A DNA stretch of 12,137 nucleotides from assembly GCA_038199755.1 (NCBI GenBank), contig JBBPYR010000163.1, forward strand, positions 1 through 12,137. Reading direction: 5' to 3'. Positions 12,129-12,137 of this stretch are shown here, piece after piece. The notes below the pieces were generated by a model. The model did not search any database, was not told the origin of the DNA, and worked only from the letters and a program-made list of their open reading frames with translations. Source of the DNA: JBBPYR01 sp038199755 (GTDB taxonomy: Bacteria; Chloroflexota; Ktedonobacteria; Ktedonobacterales; Ktedonobacteraceae). The position numbers and the translations under genes were made by a program. Numbering within the stretch: the first letter of the stretch is position 1; each line of letters opens with the position of its first letter.

Positions 12129-12137
12129 ATGAAGACA
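12129..12137 (+). CDS. Possible start of a truncated gene, perhaps tnpB
   Basis: Only ATG-AAG-ACA (Met-Lys-Thr) is inside the window. The placement right after a promoter-like pair, and the Met-Lys-Thr start common among IS200/IS605 TnpB proteins, suggest a transposon-encoded nuclease beginning here. Three codons cannot identify a protein, so this rests on context. Confidence 0.25.

Noticed and set aside
1..12137. CRISPR array, tRNA or rRNA gene
   Set aside because: No regularly spaced direct repeats and no cloverleaf or rRNA-like segment was found on reading both strands.

Overview
The window looks like a chromosomal stretch from a Chloroflexota bacterium, most likely of the Ktedonobacteria. 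This is inferred from the gene mix (a caa3-type oxidase with a cytochrome c-fused subunit II, CtaG, histidine kinase/OmpR-regulator fusions, MntA/HepT and HigBA modules), the moderate base composition and the very long perfect hairpins between genes. No rRNA or tRNA gene is present to fix the taxonomy.

Layout. Almost everything lies on the minus strand, so transcription runs from high to low coordinates. From right to left: a HigB/HigA toxin-antitoxin pair (11075-10361) with a palindromic operator and its own terminator; ctaG, a caa3 oxidase assembly factor (10243-9377), with a recognisable promoter; two tandem MntA/HepT modules (9326-8707 and 8624-7990); the oxidase operon ctaC-ctaD-ctaF-ctaE (7788-3759); a small zinc-ribbon membrane protein (3374-2961); a large PAS/histidine kinase fused to a receiver and a winged-helix DNA-binding domain (2802-823); and a receiver domain carrying two C-terminal membrane helices (667-23). 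The only plus-strand gene seen whole is an unknown, probably beta-rich 177-residue protein (11298-11831) followed by a 25-bp perfect hairpin. The last 130 bases hold a structured hairpin and what looks like the promoter and first three codons of a plus-strand gene, possibly an IS200/IS605-type tnpB.

How the genes fit together. ctaC, ctaD, ctaF and ctaE encode a complete haem-copper oxidase core; ctaG supports its copper loading but is separated from it by the two MntA/HepT modules. The two signalling genes downstream are the most unusual part. The kinase-regulator fusion has a receiver whose phospho-acceptor aspartate is replaced by alanine. The neighbouring stand-alone receiver keeps its acceptor aspartate, and its membrane tail resembles the two-helix core of the CtaF subunit in the same window. 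This suggests, without proving it, a rewired phosphorelay in which the kinase acts on a membrane-anchored receiver linked to the oxidase.

The intergenic regions hold several distinct structures: two related ~85-90-bp inverted-repeat elements just after the stop codons of ctaD and ctaE, a ~130-bp nested palindrome, and several terminator-like hairpins.
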